Source: Fibrobacter sp.
GTDB lineage: Bacteria > Fibrobacterota > Fibrobacteria > Fibrobacterales > Fibrobacteraceae
Direction of reading: 5' to 3'
Assembly: GCA_017475045.1 (NCBI GenBank)
Contig: JAFVGH010000138.1
Location: forward strand, 1-64,000
Length of the DNA: 64,000 nt
Shown here: positions 7,868-16,998 of the stretch, in pieces
How the letters are laid out: the number at the start of each line of letters is the position of its first letter
Numbering within the stretch: the first letter of the stretch is position 1
Translations under genes and position numbers: made by a program
Notes under the pieces: generated by a model
Database searches by the model: none
What the model was told of the DNA's origin: nothing
What the model saw: only the letters and a program-made list of their open reading frames with translations

Positions 7868-9310
7868 TTACGCTTTTGCCTTGTTGAATTTGTCTTTCAG
7901 GTTGCTGGCCTTTTTCTTCGCCTTGTGGAACAGGGCGTTGGGTAGCCAGAAGAAGGTGGGCACCAGGTACATGGTGAGGATGGCGGATACGATCAGGCCA
8001 CCCACGGATGCGATACCCATGGGCTGGGTCATGGCGGCCACGTTACCGCCCAAGGCCATGGCCAAGGGCATCTGGGCCACCACAGAAGCGAAGGTAGCCA
8101 GGGCGATGGGCTGGAACTTGGTCTTGCCCGCCGTCATAATGGCGGAGCGCCTTCCCATAGAACCGCTTCGGAGTAGCCTGTTGGCTTCGTCAAGCAATAG
8201 AATGGCGTTGTTCACCACCACACCGATAAGCATCACGATAGCCATGAGGGCGATCATGGAAAGAGCCTTGCCGGTGAATATCAGGGCGAGGAACACGCCG
8301 ATGGCACCCATCGGGATGGTAGTCATGATAATGAAGGGCTGTGCAAAGCTTTCCAGCAGGGCCACCAGCAAGATATAGGTGAGCAAGATGGCCATGATAA
8401 TGGCGGTCTTGAATTCGTTCACCATGTCTTCTTGCATGTCTGCCTGGGCACCGAAGCTGAAGGAAATACCCTCGGGGAGTTCGTCCTTCATGCTGGCGGT
8501 TAGCTTGCCCAGGTTGCCCATGACCTCGCCGGTGGTGTGGCCAGGCAACAGGTTCATGGAAACGTCCACGCGGGTCATCTTGCGCTTGCGGTCAATACGG
8601 GTGGGGCCTGCACCGTCTTCGATGTAGAACAGGTCGCGGGCGGCCACATAGCCCTTGGGGGTCTTCATGGGCAGGTCTTCGATGTCGGCATGGCTCTTGC
8701 GGTTCTTCTCCTGCATGCGCACATACACGTCGTATTCTTCACCGTCTTCGGTGTACTGACCCGCTTCATAACCGCTCACGGCGATGTAGTTGTAGGTGGC
8801 AAGGGACTGCAGGGTCACGCCGTAGTCGGCCAGGGCCTGCCTGTTGGGAACCAGGCGGATTTCGGGCTTACCCGCCTCGTAGCTGGTCTTTACGTCCACT
8901 ACGCCGGCAATGGTTTCCTTGACCCGGTCCATAATGAGTTCAGAGGCCTTGATCACGGAGTCCTTCTTGAGACCGTTCACTTCGAGCACCACGTCGCCTG
9001 CGCTGTTGTTGTTCATTTCGGAGGCGGATGTGGACTTGATGGCGATATAGGCGTCGGGGATGTCGGCCAGGTAGGGACGCAGGGAGTCCACGATCTGGTC
9101 GGTACTCCTGGTACGGCCTTCCCAGTCCTTCAACAGCTTGATACGCATGGTAGCCTGGTTCACCGTAGCAAAACCGTTGGAACCACCCACGTTCACGCTG
9201 TAATGGACAATTTCGGGAACATCCTTGACACGGTCCTCGATAATTTTCGCGATACTGTCGGTGGTTTCCACGTTGGTGCCCACGGGCATTTCCAGCTTGA
9301 TGCTGATCAT
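7868..9310 (-). CDS. RND efflux pump, C-terminal half (split gene)
   Basis: This is the second half of an AcrB/HAE1-type resistance-nodulation-division transporter: periplasmic DN/DC-type subdomains, then the second group of transmembrane segments (FKTAIIMAILLTYILLVALLE, MIALMAIVMLIGVVVNNAILLLDEANR). It reads in the same frame as the upstream half and is separated from it only by one TAG (9314-9316). Its own ATG is two codons beyond that stop, with no clear ribosome site. It may be a dead remnant, a reinitiated half-protein, or a product of read-through. Together the halves have 1046 residues, a normal RND length. Confidence 0.85.
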   Translation of the reverse strand: MISIKLEMPVGTNVETTDSIAKIIEDRVKDVPEIVHYSVNVGGSNGFATVNQATMRIKLLKDWEGRTRSTDQIVDSLRPYLADIPDAYIAIKSTSASEMNNNSAGDVVLEVNGLKKDSVIKASELIMDRVKETIAGVVDVKTSYEAGKPEIRLVPNRQALADYGVTLQSLATYNYIAVSGYEAGQYTEDGEEYDVYVRMQEKNRKSHADIEDLPMKTPKGYVAARDLFYIEDGAGPTRIDRKRKMTRVDVSMNLLPGHTTGEVMGNLGKLTASMKDELPEGISFSFGAQADMQEDMVNEFKTAIIMAILLTYILLVALLESFAQPFIIMTTIPMGAIGVFLALIFTGKALSMIALMAIVMLIGVVVNNAILLLDEANRLLRSGSMGRRSAIMTAGKTKFQPIALATFASVVAQMPLAMALGGNVAAMTQPMGIASVGGLIVSAILTMYLVPTFFWLPNALFHKAKKKASNLKDKFNKAKA

Positions 9311-9313
9311 GCC

Positions 9314-11014
9314 CTAGTCCTGCTTAGGCATAATTTCCACCGTCATGTGGTTGGCGGCCATATAGCCCACGAAAAGGAGCATAGCGATCAGGGCGACCAC
9401 CTGGAACAGCACTCCCGGAATGGAAAGGCAGAACGACAGGGTTTTCAGATATACAAAGCGGATGCCGTTGAGGGCAGTGGGGAACAGCCCGAGAATGCGT
9501 CCCACCACGGAGGGCTTTTCTTCGATAATGTTTCCGTTCTCGTCTTTCTTTTTGCCCTTGAACAGGTAGGCCGCCAGAAGCGGGGTCAAGGTAAAGGTGG
9601 CGAGCAGGGACACCAAGGTGGCAAACACCATGGTAAGGCCGAAGGTACGGAAGAAGATACCGGCGATGGATTTCATGAAGGCGATAGGCACGAACACGCA
9701 CACGTTAGTAAGCGTAGATGCCATGATAGCCACCATGATTTCGGAGGTTCCCTTGTAGGCTGCCTCTTTCGGATCCAGGCCTTCGTTCAGTTTCACGTTG
9801 ATATTTTCAAGCACCACGATGGCGTTGGTCACCAACAAGCCCACCGACGATGACAATGCCATCAGGGACATCATGTTGATGCCGAATCCAGCAAAGTACA
9901 TCAGGGTAAAGGCACCGATCACGGAGGTCGGCATGGTGAGGGCCGCAATGAACATGGTGGAGAACTTGCCGAGGAACAAGAGCAAGAGTCCTGCGGTAAG
10001 CACGATAGCGATAATCACGTTCTGGATCACGTTGTCGATGGATTCGTTCACCGCTTCGGACTTGTCGTACACCAGGTGAAGTTCGAAACCTTCGGGAAGG
10101 CTCTTGTTGACGGCGTTCATGCGCTTGATGACGCCCTTGGAAACGTCCACCACGTTGGCGTCGGAACGCTTCTTGATATCCAGGGAGATAGAACTTGTGC
10201 CGTTGAAACGGGAAATGGATGAAATGGTCTCGATGGTGTCCTTGACTTTTGCAACCTCGGAGAGCTTGATAACGCCGTTGGCCGTGGGAATATCCATGTT
10301 GCGCATTTCGTCCAGGCTCTGGAACTTGCCTGCCGTACGCACAGAGGTGTTCTTGTGCTTGCCGATGACTTCGCCCACGGGGTAGTTCAGGTTGGACTGG
10401 CCGTACATACCCATGATGGTGGCAATGTCGATGCCACGGTCCTTCATCTTGTCCTTGTCAAGTTCGATAGAAATCTGGCGGGTAGTACCACCGAAAACAT
10501 CCACGCTGGCCACACCCGAGACGGAGGTGAACAGGGGTTCGATTTCGTCTTCCACCATCTGGCGGAGTTCCGTGGAGTTCAGCGGACCCGTAAAGGAAAT
10601 AGCCATGATGGCTGCACCGTTGATGTCCACCTTGGAAATGATAGGGGGTTCCACGGCGTCGGGGAAGTCGGCCGCCGCAAGTTCCACCTTGGAACGCACG
10701 TCGTTTGCCGCCACGTCTACGTTGACGCCCATGTTGAACATGGCGACGATAATGCCGTAGTTCTCGAGGCAGATGGACTGCACGTAGTCGATACCGTCCA
10801 CCAGTTCCACCTGTTCTTCGACAGGCTTGATAACGGTGGTCTCGATTTCTTCGGGGCTTGCGCCCGCGTAAATCATGGTTGCCGTGACCACCGGAACTTC
10901 GAATTTCGGCATCAGGTCCACGACCATCATGGTGTAGGTGTACAGACCGAAAACCACCACGGTCAAGATGACCATGAGCATGGTAATCGGTTTATAAATA
11001 CTGGCCTTGATCAT
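9314..11014 (-). CDS. RND efflux pump, N-terminal half, ends at in-frame TAG
   Basis: It begins with the typical MIKASIYKPITMLMVILTVVVFGLYTY helix, then periplasmic PN1/PN2-type sequence and transmembrane segments 2-6, including the charged-relay helix region LMALSSSVGLLVTNAIVVLENI. The reading ends with MPKQD followed by TAG, then GMISIKLEMPVGT in the same frame. Homologues have a residue such as Q at this point, so a single CAG to TAG change is the simplest explanation. TAG is an ordinary stop elsewhere in the window (for example at 5809), so recoding is not expected. First helix start and 3-gene operon order (TolC, adaptor, pump) are normal. Confidence 0.87.
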   Translation of the reverse strand: MIKASIYKPITMLMVILTVVVFGLYTYTMMVVDLMPKFEVPVVTATMIYAGASPEEIETTVIKPVEEQVELVDGIDYVQSICLENYGIIVAMFNMGVNVDVAANDVRSKVELAAADFPDAVEPPIISKVDINGAAIMAISFTGPLNSTELRQMVEDEIEPLFTSVSGVASVDVFGGTTRQISIELDKDKMKDRGIDIATIMGMYGQSNLNYPVGEVIGKHKNTSVRTAGKFQSLDEMRNMDIPTANGVIKLSEVAKVKDTIETISSISRFNGTSSISLDIKKRSDANVVDVSKGVIKRMNAVNKSLPEGFELHLVYDKSEAVNESIDNVIQNVIIAIVLTAGLLLLFLGKFSTMFIAALTMPTSVIGAFTLMYFAGFGINMMSLMALSSSVGLLVTNAIVVLENINVKLNEGLDPKEAAYKGTSEIMVAIMASTLTNVCVFVPIAFMKSIAGIFFRTFGLTMVFATLVSLLATFTLTPLLAAYLFKGKKKDENGNIIEEKPSVVGRILGLFPTALNGIRFVYLKTLSFCLSIPGVLFQVVALIAMLLFVGYMAANHMTVEIMPKQD

Positions 11015-11034
11015 TCAGCGTATCTCCAGTAAAA

Positions 11035-12084
11035 TTATTTGACGATGTTGACCTTGTCGCCGTCGTTCATCTTGGACATGCCTTCCACCATGACGGTCTC
11101 GCCGCCCTTGAGGCCTTCGGCAATCTGCACCTGGTCCTTGGTCTGGATGCCGACCTTCACGATTTTGCGGCGGGCGGTACCGTCTTTATCGACAGTCCAC
11201 ACCATGTTGAGTCCGTTCTTGTAGATCACGGCTTCGGCGGGCACAACCACGCCGTTCACCTGCTTGGTCTCGATCTCGGCGGTCATGTACATGCCGGGGA
11301 GCAACCTCTTGCTGCTGTTGTCAAACGTTACTTCTACGGGGAAGAACCTGGTCACGGGGTTTGCGGCCAGGGGAATCAGCGTCACCTTACCCTTCATCTT
11401 TTTGCCGGCCACCTCCACGGTGGCAGAAGCGCCGTTCTTGAAGAGGGCGATATCCTTGCTGGTCACGTTGAGCTTCAGGATCACCTTGTCCAGGTTGGCG
11501 ATGGTGCAGAGCGTTGCGCCAACACCGGGGGTCTGGCCTTCTTGGAAGTTCAGTTCGGTAACCACGCCTGCGGCCGGTGCCAAAATCTTGGTGGCGCGGC
11601 GGGCGGTTTCCAGGTTCATCTTGGCGATCTTCAGCTGCATCTCGGCCTGGTCAAGGTCCTGCTGGCTAAGGCCGCCCTTGGCGTGTACCTCGCGAAGGCG
11701 CTGGGTGGACTTTTCGAGGAGGGCCACCTGTTCCTGTACCTGCTGGTACTGGGTGTTGTCACCGGTAAAGATGTATTCGGCCAGCACCTGGTCTTTCTTG
11801 ACGGTGGAACCCACCTGCACGTAGATCTTTTCCAGAGGGTCGCCCATCTTGGAGATGGCGTTGGTCTGCTGCATGCCCTCGACGGTACCGCTGAATTCGC
11901 GGATATCCTTGAGGCTAGACTTCTTGGCCTTGGCCACGCGGGCGGGCTTGCCTTTTTCTTTCTGGATTTCTTCGATGGTGGAGGGGCTTGCTGCGGCCGC
12001 TGCCTTGTCTTCCTTGCCTTTACAGCCGACAAGGATAAATGTTAGGGCGGAAAGGGTGATGATGTACTTTTTGATGCTGTTCAT
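11035..12084 (-). CDS. RND periplasmic adaptor (membrane fusion lipoprotein)
   Basis: Links the inner-membrane RND pump to the outer-membrane channel. A lipoprotein signal is seen (ITLSALTFILVGC, acylated Cys near residue 21). Then come the barrel-sandwich/lipoyl halves, a coiled-coil hairpin around residues 110-165 (QQVQEQVALLEKSTQRLREV), and the beta-barrel and membrane-proximal domains (GMYMTAEIETKQVNGVVVPAEAV). The length of 349 residues is standard. It lies 20 bp before the pump gene and 10 bp after the TolC-like gene, so the three form one operon. Confidence 0.92.
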   Translation of the reverse strand: MNSIKKYIITLSALTFILVGCKGKEDKAAAAASPSTIEEIQKEKGKPARVAKAKKSSLKDIREFSGTVEGMQQTNAISKMGDPLEKIYVQVGSTVKKDQVLAEYIFTGDNTQYQQVQEQVALLEKSTQRLREVHAKGGLSQQDLDQAEMQLKIAKMNLETARRATKILAPAAGVVTELNFQEGQTPGVGATLCTIANLDKVILKLNVTSKDIALFKNGASATVEVAGKKMKGKVTLIPLAANPVTRFFPVEVTFDNSSKRLLPGMYMTAEIETKQVNGVVVPAEAVIYKNGLNMVWTVDKDGTARRKIVKVGIQTKDQVQIAEGLKGGETVMVEGMSKMNDGDKVNIVK

Positions 12085-12094
12085 AATCGTCTTC

Positions 12095-13495
12095 CTATTG
12101 ATATTCTCCGGTGGCCTGCAAGAGGGCGTTATAGGCGTTGTTCCAGTTGAGTACGGCTTCCATGTACTTGAGCTTGGTGCTGCGCAGCGTCATGGAGGCG
12201 TCCAGGTAGTCCAGCTGGGTGGACTTACCCACCTTGTACGAGGCCTCGGTCAAGTCGTAGTTGCGGGTGGCCAGGTCCACCTGGCGCTTCTGGAGCTCCA
12301 GCTGGCGTACCGCGTCTTCAAGGGTGTTGGCGCAAGATTCGATCTGCATGCGGAACCCGCGTTCGGCGGTTTCTTTCTGGATCTGGGTGTCACGTAGTTT
12401 CGATTTCGCCTGGACCACGGCTTCTTTAGTCTTTAAGCCGTTGAACAGGTTCATGGTCAGGTTCAGGCCCACGTACTTGTTGATGTTCTTGTCCCAGTCG
12501 GGAGCGTCCCACTGCTGGATCTCGTTCTTGTTGTTGGTGTACTTGAGTCCGCCCACCAAAACCACGGTAGGCTTGTAGCCACCTTCTTCGATTTCGATAT
12601 TCTTGTTGAGCATTTCCTCGGACTGGGAAAGCATCACCAGTTCCTTGCGGCGCTTTTTCACATTGGCCATGGCGGTGTCGGGGTAGGGCAGGTTAGAGCT
12701 CGGGTCACGGAGCTCTCCCTTGAACTGCACGTCGGCTTCCCAGTCCATGCCCATGGTGTTCAGCAGGGCGTTGCGGGCGAGAATCTGGCTCTTCTTGGTC
12801 TTTTCGAGCTCGGACTTGAGCTGGTCCAGCTGGAGCTGGGCGCGGATCTGGTCCAGTTCAGAGGCCAGGCCGCTCTCCACGGCGCCGTTCACGTAGTCGA
12901 TATGCTGCTGCGTCTGGGCGATGCTCGCGTCCAAGATGGCCACGGCGGAATCCAGGTAGATCAGCTGGTCAAAGGCGGTTTCCACGTTGTACTTGACGGT
13001 GGCCTTCACGTTTTCCAGGTTCACTTCTTTCAAGCGCCTGTAAATCTTGGCGATATCGATGCCGGTTCCCACCTTGCCCTGGGCGTACAGAATCTGGGTG
13101 GCGGTGAGGCCCACGCTGGACTGCCAGCGGTAACCCTGGGATTTCATGCCGTAAATCAGGCCGTCAACGGCGGGAGCCATGACCTGTTGGTCATAATCGG
13201 GTGCGCCCATCTGGGTGGCCGCGTTGGTCAGGGCATGGTCGTTCTTGACGTCGTCCAGCCCGAAAATGCGTGTGACGCCTGCGCTCAGGTCGATAGAGGG
13301 CATGGCGTTTCCATAACCGGCGTCCACCTGGGAGTTGGCAGAAACCAGCTCTTCTTCGGCGGTCTTGATGGTCGTGGACTTTTCCATGGCAATCTTGAGC
13401 GCGTCTTCGCGGGTATAGGCCTGCCCGGCCCATGCGGGCAATGCCAGCGAAAGCGCGAAAGCCACGGAAGGTAGGATAGCAAATTGCCTTGACAT
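12095..13495 (-). CDS. TolC-family outer-membrane efflux channel
   Basis: A 466-residue protein with a signal peptide (about 1-23, ending PAWAG). It has the duplicated long-helix architecture of TolC/NodT proteins, with repeated Ala/Gln/Leu-rich coiled-coil helices (QTQQHIDYVNGAVESGLASE and RQVDLATRNYDLTEASYKVGK). It forms the trimeric outer-membrane duct for the pump encoded downstream and is the first gene of the operon. Confidence 0.92.
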   Translation of the reverse strand: MSRQFAILPSVAFALSLALPAWAGQAYTREDALKIAMEKSTTIKTAEEELVSANSQVDAGYGNAMPSIDLSAGVTRIFGLDDVKNDHALTNAATQMGAPDYDQQVMAPAVDGLIYGMKSQGYRWQSSVGLTATQILYAQGKVGTGIDIAKIYRRLKEVNLENVKATVKYNVETAFDQLIYLDSAVAILDASIAQTQQHIDYVNGAVESGLASELDQIRAQLQLDQLKSELEKTKKSQILARNALLNTMGMDWEADVQFKGELRDPSSNLPYPDTAMANVKKRRKELVMLSQSEEMLNKNIEIEEGGYKPTVVLVGGLKYTNNKNEIQQWDAPDWDKNINKYVGLNLTMNLFNGLKTKEAVVQAKSKLRDTQIQKETAERGFRMQIESCANTLEDAVRQLELQKRQVDLATRNYDLTEASYKVGKSTQLDYLDASMTLRSTKLKYMEAVLNWNNAYNALLQATGEYQ

Positions 13496-13530
13496 TCGTT
13501 CTCCAGTTTGTAATATGGGCCAAATTTAGC

Positions 13531-13558
13531 AAAAAAGCCCCCTTTTATATAGGGAGCT
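13531..13558 (-). terminator. Rho-independent terminator after ebfC
   Basis: On the minus strand AGCTCCC and GGGGGCT form a 7-bp stem (one G-T pair) followed by six T. It ends the dnaX-ebfC transcript before the efflux operon begins. Confidence 0.7.
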
Positions 13559-13616
13559 CCGTTTATTTGTGGATAAAATGCCCTTTATAGCGGATAAAAG
13601 GCACAGCCTGCCAAAG

Positions 13617-13925
13617 CTACATCAGGCCGGGGATTTTCATGCCGCCGGTGACACCGCTGATGCTTTCCTGGGTGGCGTCGTCCTTTTTCTTGACGGCCGC
13701 GTTGATGGCCGCCATAATCAGGTCTTCCAGGGCTTCCACGTCGTCCTTGTCGACGGCGTCGGGATTGATCTTGATCATGGTGAGTACCCCGCGACCGTTC
13801 ATGGCGACTTTCACCATGCCGCCACCTGCTTCGGCATCGAAACTCTGGGCTTTCAGGTCGCTTTGTGCCTTCAGCATCTTGCTCTGCATCTTCTGAAGGT
13901 CCTTCAGCATTTTACTCATGTCCAT
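13617..13925 (-). CDS. ebfC: YbaB/EbfC nucleoid-associated protein
   Basis: A 102-residue member of the YbaB/EbfC family, small dimeric DNA-binding proteins usually encoded right after dnaX. Seen are the N-terminal MSKMLKDLQKMQSKMLKAQ helix and the core VKVAMNGRGVLTMIKINPDAVD...DLIMAAINAA. It lies 15 bp downstream of dnaX on the same strand, the standard arrangement, often with recR following; here the efflux operon follows instead. Confidence 0.93.
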   Translation of the reverse strand: MDMSKMLKDLQKMQSKMLKAQSDLKAQSFDAEAGGGMVKVAMNGRGVLTMIKINPDAVDKDDVEALEDLIMAAINAAVKKKDDATQESISGVTGGMKIPGLM

Positions 13926-13940
13926 GGGATAAACTCCTTT

Positions 13941-15674
13941 CTAGTTGTCGTTGTCTTCTTCTAGGTCGTCTTGGGCCATGCTGGCCGTGTCCTTTTTCAA
14001 CGCTACAGAATATACCAATTCTGCGGCGAACATTTCTTGCAAATCCTTCAAAATGGGCTCCCTGTCCTTGTCCAGCTCGTAGGGGCTCTTTTTGGCGTTT
14101 TCCCGCATGAGCCGTTCGGTTTCCGTGTAGGCGCGGGTCTTGACCGAAAGGGAAACCTTGGTCTGGAGCTTGTCTTCGAGCAGGTTCTGCAGGCGGGTCA
14201 TGAATTCCGGGTGTTCCTGCAGCTGCTGGAAGTTCCAGGAGTCATTTTTTGACGTTTCACCCACGAAGGTGAGGGCGATGGGGAAGGGGTTCTCGTGCAT
14301 GTCGCCGGTCTCTAGGACCGTGCCCGCCATGGCGGCCGAGAAGTACAGGTCGCCGTCGTCGGCAAAGCTGGCGCAGATAGAGGGCCAGGCTGCCGCAATC
14401 TCGTAGCGCGTATAGGTGGCACCGCCTTCGGAACCCTGATAGTTCTCGAAGGGGTCGGCATAGGGGGTGGGGGCCGGTTCGGCCTCAAGGGCCTGGGCGA
14501 CTTCAGCTACTTTTTTTTTTACCGCCTCGTCGGCGGCGGATTTGGGGTCGTTTATGGCGGCCAGCGCCCGTTTCAGGTCGGTGAGCCGGTCGAGCCACGC
14601 CATTCGGGCAAAGGTGGTCTCTACCACGAGCCTCGGGTTGGTGCTGTAGCGCAAGTTCGCCTGCAGGTCTATGAGCATCTTGCTTAGGCGTAGCAGGTCG
14701 CCGTTGCCGATTCCTTGGCCGGCGCTCTTGAACTTGTTGAAAAGCTCTTCGGTCACGTTTAGCTCGTCGGCGGTAAAGGCGTCTAGGCGGCTGTAGATCA
14801 TGTTCCGCAGGAATTTGCCGAAACCATCCAGCAGGGGGGCGAACTCGATGCCTATCTTGACGGCGTCGTCTACCATCTTGAAACAGCCCTTCAGGTCGTG
14901 GGTCTCGATGGCTTGGATCAAGGAGAAGAACAGCTCCACCGGCGGAATTCCCAGGATGGAACGGACAGAATCGGCGGTCATGTCGCTGCCGGTAAAGGCG
15001 TAGGCCTGGTCAAAGTAGGTGAGGCCGTCGCGCATGGAGCCGTCCGCCTTCTCGGCAAAGATGTCCAGGGCCTCGTCGGAGGCGTTGATGTGTTCCTGCT
15101 CGCAGATGTAGCGGAGTCGGCTCCGAATCTGGTCCATGGTGAGCCGCTTGAAGTCGAAACGCTGCACGCGGCTGAGGATGGTCTGGGGAACCTTGTTCAC
15201 CTCGGTGGTGGCAAAGATGAAAATCACATGCGGAGGAGGCTCTTCGAGGGTCTTGAGCAGGGCATTGAAGGCACCTGTAGAGAGCATGTGGACTTCGTCG
15301 ATGATAAAGACCTTGTACTTGCCGATGACCGGGGGGTACTGCACCCGCTCGATGACGTCGCGGATGTTCTCGACGCCGGTATTGGAGGCTGCGTCTATTT
15401 CATAGACGTCCATGGGGTTGCCGCTGGCGATATCCTTGCAGCTGTCGCACTCGCCACAGGGGTGCAGCGGGTCGCCGCCCTTGCAGTTCAGGGTGCGGGC
15501 GAGGATTCTGGCACTGGTGGTCTTGCCCACGCCGCGGGTGCCGGTAAAGAGGAAGGCATGGTGCAGGCGGCCGCCCTCGATTGCGTTCTGGAGGGTTTTT
15601 GCGATATGTTCCTGTCCGACCATGTCGGAGAAAGACTGCGGACGCCACTTTCGGGCCATTGCTACGTATGCCAT
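13941..15674 (-). CDS. dnaX: DNA polymerase III subunit gamma/tau
   Basis: Clamp-loader ATPase of the replisome. Domain I has Walker A GTRGVGKTTSARI, the zinc module C..CGECDSC, Walker B VFIIDEVHML and sensor SRVQRFDF; domains II and III follow to about residue 370. The remainder is a shorter tau-like tail (577 residues in total). An A10 run (14511-14520) covers codons 385-388. Slipping by one base either way meets a stop within three codons, giving a protein of about 388-390 residues, the expected size of a gamma form. TATATT (15682-15687, this strand) lies 7 bp before the ATG. Confidence 0.95.
   Translation of the reverse strand: MAYVAMARKWRPQSFSDMVGQEHIAKTLQNAIEGGRLHHAFLFTGTRGVGKTTSARILARTLNCKGGDPLHPCGECDSCKDIASGNPMDVYEIDAASNTGVENIRDVIERVQYPPVIGKYKVFIIDEVHMLSTGAFNALLKTLEEPPPHVIFIFATTEVNKVPQTILSRVQRFDFKRLTMDQIRSRLRYICEQEHINASDEALDIFAEKADGSMRDGLTYFDQAYAFTGSDMTADSVRSILGIPPVELFFSLIQAIETHDLKGCFKMVDDAVKIGIEFAPLLDGFGKFLRNMIYSRLDAFTADELNVTEELFNKFKSAGQGIGNGDLLRLSKMLIDLQANLRYSTNPRLVVETTFARMAWLDRLTDLKRALAAINDPKSAADEAVKKKVAEVAQALEAEPAPTPYADPFENYQGSEGGATYTRYEIAAAWPSICASFADDGDLYFSAAMAGTVLETGDMHENPFPIALTFVGETSKNDSWNFQQLQEHPEFMTRLQNLLEDKLQTKVSLSVKTRAYTETERLMRENAKKSPYELDKDREPILKDLQEMFAAELVYSVALKKDTASMAQDDLEEDNDN
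14511..14520 (-). promoter_or_regulatory. A10 slippery run in dnaX (probable gamma/tau switch)
   Basis: The coding strand has GT followed by ten A and then GTAGC. Normal reading gives V-K-K-K-V-A. With nine A, TAG follows at once; with eleven A or a -1 shift, AGT AGC TGA is read. Thermus dnaX uses a comparable A9 run for transcriptional slippage and E. coli dnaX uses A AAA AAG for -1 frameshifting. Confidence 0.65.
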
Positions 15675-15709
15675 GGCTGGAAATATAGTAAAAATTTATA
15701 TTTAGGCCC

Positions 15710-16975
15710 ATGACAACGCGTTTTGAAAAGAAAGTCTGGCTCTCTAGCCCCACCATGCACGGGGACGAAATCAAGTACGTTACCGAAGCTTACGAAACCA
15801 ACTGGATGAGTACCGTGGGTGCCAACATCAACGAGGTGGAACGCCTGGCCGCCGAAAAGGTTGGCTGCAAGTATGCCGTGGCGCTCTCTGCCGGAACCGC
15901 TGCACTCCACCTGTGCACCAAGCTGGCGGGCGAGGCCCTGTACGGCATGCCCAAGGCGGGCGAGGGAAGCCTGCGCAACCACAAGGTGTTCTGCAGCGAC
16001 ATGACTTTCGATGCCACCGTGAACCCCATCGCCTACGAGAACGGCGAAGCCGTGTTTATAGACACCGAATACGATACTTGGAACATGGACCCGGTGGCCC
16101 TGGAAAAAGCCTTTGAAATTTACCCCGACGTGCGCCTGGTGGTGCTGGTGCACCTGTACGGAACCCCCGCCAAGGTCGATGAAATCCGCGCCATCTGCAA
16201 AAAACATAACGCGCTGCTTATCGAAGACGCCGCCGAAAGCTTCGGTGCCAGCTACAAGGGCAAGCAGACCGGGGGCTTCGGCGACTACAGCGCCATCAGC
16301 TTCAACGGCAACAAGATCATCACCGGCTCCAGTGGCGGCATGTTCCTTACCGACAGCAAGGAAGACGCCGAAAAGGTCCGCAAGTGGAGCACCCAGAGCC
16401 GCGAAGCCGCCCCCTGGTACCAGCACGAAGAAATCGGCTACAACTACCGCATGAGCAACGTGATCGCCGGCGTGGTCCGTGGCCAGATGCCCTATCTCGA
16501 CGAACACATCGCCCAGAAAAAGGCTATCTACATGCGCTACAAACAAGGCCTGAAGGGCCTGCCCGTGGCCATGAACCCCTACGACAGCGCCAACAGTGAA
16601 CCGAACTTCTGGCTCAGCTGCCTGATTATCGACAAGAACGCCTTGTGTAAGCAGGTGCGCGGCGAAACCGAAGCCCTGTACGTGCACGAAAAAGGCAAGA
16701 GCTGCCCCACGGAAATTTTGGAGCGCATTGCCGCCATGAACGCCGAAGGCCGCCCCATCTGGAAACCCATGCACATGCAGCCCATGTACATGAGCCACGC
16801 CTTTATCACCGCAAACGGCAACGGACGCGCACGCACCAACGCCTATATTGCAGGCGAGTGCCAGGACAACGGCGCCGACATTTTCGCCCGGGGCCTGTGC
16901 CTGCCTAGCGATAACAAGATGACTGCCGAACAGCAGGACGCTATAATCCAGACCATCCGGGACTGCTTCGAGTAG
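15710..16975 (+). CDS. DegT/DnrJ/EryC1/StrS-family PLP-dependent aminotransferase
   Basis: Sugar aminotransferases of this family make amino sugars for surface glycans. Seen are the substrate/PLP loop LSAGTAALHLCTKLAG, the conserved LIEDAAESFGASYKGKQTGG, and the Schiff-base lysine in SFNGNKIITGSSGGM (about K204). YNYRMSNVIAGVVRGQM follows. The length of 421 residues is slightly long for the family (about 370-400). It does not lie in the polysaccharide cluster but only 3.4 kb upstream of it. It is divergent from dnaX; TATATT at 15697-15702 is 7 bp before the ATG. The exact sugar substrate cannot be told from sequence. Confidence 0.88.
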   Translation: MTTRFEKKVWLSSPTMHGDEIKYVTEAYETNWMSTVGANINEVERLAAEKVGCKYAVALSAGTAALHLCTKLAGEALYGMPKAGEGSLRNHKVFCSDMTFDATVNPIAYENGEAVFIDTEYDTWNMDPVALEKAFEIYPDVRLVVLVHLYGTPAKVDEIRAICKKHNALLIEDAAESFGASYKGKQTGGFGDYSAISFNGNKIITGSSGGMFLTDSKEDAEKVRKWSTQSREAAPWYQHEEIGYNYRMSNVIAGVVRGQMPYLDEHIAQKKAIYMRYKQGLKGLPVAMNPYDSANSEPNFWLSCLIIDKNALCKQVRGETEALYVHEKGKSCPTEILERIAAMNAEGRPIWKPMHMQPMYMSHAFITANGNGRARTNAYIAGECQDNGADIFARGLCLPSDNKMTAEQQDAIIQTIRDCFE

Positions 16976-16998
16976 AATCGGATCCCTCTTTTTAAAAG

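Noticed and set aside
9314-9316. TAG as a recoded sense codon
   Set aside because: Other genes in the window end in TAG (for example 5807-5809) with normal C-termini, so general reassignment is unlikely.
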